Shown: piece by piece, positions 6,254 through 6,255 of the stretch
Numbering within the stretch: the first letter of the stretch is position 1
Layout: the number at the start of each line of letters is the position of its first letter
Assembly: GCA_027038695.1 (NCBI GenBank)
Contig: JALWHA010000349.1
Location: forward strand, 1 to 6,255
Length of the DNA: 6,255 nt
Reading direction: 5' to 3'
DNA from: Acidobacteriota bacterium
Lineage (GTDB): Bacteria > Acidobacteriota > Holophagae > Thermotomaculales > Thermotomaculaceae
Position numbers and translations under genes: made by a program
The notes under the pieces: model-generated
What the model was told of the DNA's origin: nothing
What the model saw: only the letters and a program-made list of their open reading frames with translations
The model's database searches: none

Positions 6254-6255
6254 AA

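Noticed and set aside
1..6255. CRISPR array, tRNA/rRNA, toxin-antitoxin pair, prophage or other defence cassette
   Set aside because: I scanned both strands for direct-repeat arrays, tRNA-like cloverleaf ends and small paired genes and found none. The spacers (82, 106, 58 and 46 bp) are too short to hide one.

Overview
The window reads as ordinary chromosomal DNA from an AT-rich bacterium. Lysine codons are mostly AAA, and the short spacers are A/T-rich. A Sec signal peptide in front of an inner-membrane transporter and an endonuclease-type MutL (which excludes the MutH-using gammaproteobacterial lineage) are both visible, but nothing fixes the phylum and I do not name a species. Five protein-coding units are supported, four intact and one broken.

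Layout from left to right. 1-138 is the interior of an IS256/Mutator-family transposase that enters from outside the window and stops early: a dead IS remnant. 221-1714 (minus) is purF, which makes the first committed step of purine synthesis and is of the Bacillus-like [4Fe-4S] type. 1821-2831 (minus) is a DHH/DHHA1 phosphoesterase of the NrnA/RecJ superfamily. 2890-4623 (plus) is mutL, for DNA mismatch repair. 4670-6238 (minus) is a polytopic ion transporter of the NhaD/ArsB/CitMHS superfamily with a cleavable signal peptide and a long charged linker.

Transcription. The DHH gene and mutL are divergent across a 58-bp spacer that holds face-to-face promoter-like elements. purF lies 106 bp downstream of the DHH gene in the same direction, but has its own good-looking promoter. 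mutL and the transporter converge on a 46-bp spacer. The clear intrinsic terminator there serves the transporter, and its T-tract overlaps the mutL stop codon. The remnant transposase converges on the 3' end of purF.

The four intact genes have no obvious shared pathway (purine synthesis, small nucleic acid/nucleotide hydrolysis, mismatch repair, cation transport). This looks like a housekeeping neighbourhood with one IS scar. I found no CRISPR array, RNA gene, riboswitch, toxin-antitoxin pair or defence cassette, and no convincing undescribed system. The points worth a second look are small-scale: a probable leaderless mRNA, tight promoter and terminator overlaps, a PurF insertion, and the transporter's N-terminal extension.
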